Below are positions 63,940 to 64,000 of a stretch of DNA of 64,000 bases, one piece after another. The notes under the pieces were generated by a model that saw only the letters and a list, made by a program, of their open reading frames with translations, made no database searches and was not told where the DNA came from. Position 1 is the stretch's first letter. Each line of letters starts with the position of its first letter. The DNA comes from Kushneria sinocarnis (GTDB lineage Bacteria > Pseudomonadota > Gammaproteobacteria > Pseudomonadales > Halomonadaceae), in NCBI RefSeq assembly GCF_003633775.1, contig NZ_RBIN01000009.1, forward strand, positions 101,856-165,855, written 5' to 3'. The position numbers were made by a program, and so were the translations under genes.

Positions 63940-64000
63940 ACGCATCCGCTGGCAACGGACAGGGCAACAGCCCACCGGGGCGGCAGCTGCAGACAGCTGA

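Overview
The window looks like chromosomal DNA of a Gammaproteobacterium close to Halomonadaceae (Halomonas, Salinicola, Kushneria or Chromohalobacter type). This is inferred from high GC, many acidic proteins, and gene content and order shared partly with Pseudomonas: pyrD-rmf-rlmKL, htpX-alaA-ylqF-msrB, ffs upstream of dnaX-ybaB-recR, and an mlaA / receiver-PP2C / STAS cluster. I see no insertion sequence, prophage, CRISPR array or rRNA operon. About 60 protein genes, six tRNA genes and the 4.5S RNA gene fill it densely, and no gap exceeds about 300 bases.

Layout. 1-11.9 kb: tail of NAD-glutamate dehydrogenase, a MOSC protein, a two-domain exported protein, pyrD, rmf, rlmKL, a WGR-domain protein, pdxB, htpX, alaA, ylqF and msrB. 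12.4-15.9 kb: a Glu-Gly-Glu-Gly-Glu tRNA cluster behind a strong promoter, a YadGH-type ABC exporter, queF and tRNA-Ser(GGA). 15.9-18 kb: a gap with two same-strand terminators, then a DUF1007 plus NicO-type nickel/cobalt transporter pair, both visibly broken (one in-frame stop, two frameshifts). 18-22.8 kb: a translationally coupled cyanophycin operon, cphB-cphA-iadA, with its own promoter and a leader holding two hairpins. 22.8-35.5 kb: acyltransferase, gnd, BaiN-like flavoprotein, a yqjDEK-type membrane operon, pldA, an AI-2E family permease, and an overlapping operon of response regulator, sensor kinase, substrate-binding protein and tlyA, then an AbrB-family membrane protein.

35.6-49 kb: ffs, dnaX-ybaB-recR, rnd-ycgL-ycgN, oligopeptidase B-like ptrB, a membrane protein/VWA pair, cysK and fadD. 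49-64 kb: hrpA, mlaA with the receiver-PP2C and STAS pair, an MFS drug exporter, a second AI-2E permease, trxA, a TauE/SafE permease, cysB, cysH, pabB and a GntR regulator whose probable target operon lies past the right edge.

How genes work together: cysK, cysH, cysB, trxA and the TauE/SafE permease form a loose sulfur-assimilation neighbourhood (thioredoxin reduces CysH; CysB is the regulator). cphA makes the Asp/Arg polymer, cphB cuts it to beta-Asp-Arg and iadA splits the dipeptide. rmf and yqjD are both linked to stationary-phase ribosomes. The most interesting points are the cyanophycin operon with its structured leader and an IadA that has Glu where the E. coli enzyme has its carboxylated Lys, the multiply damaged DUF1007/nicO pair, a degenerate receiver-PP2C/STAS switch, and a short interval between two terminators after tRNA-Ser. 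None is proven to be a new system from sequence alone.
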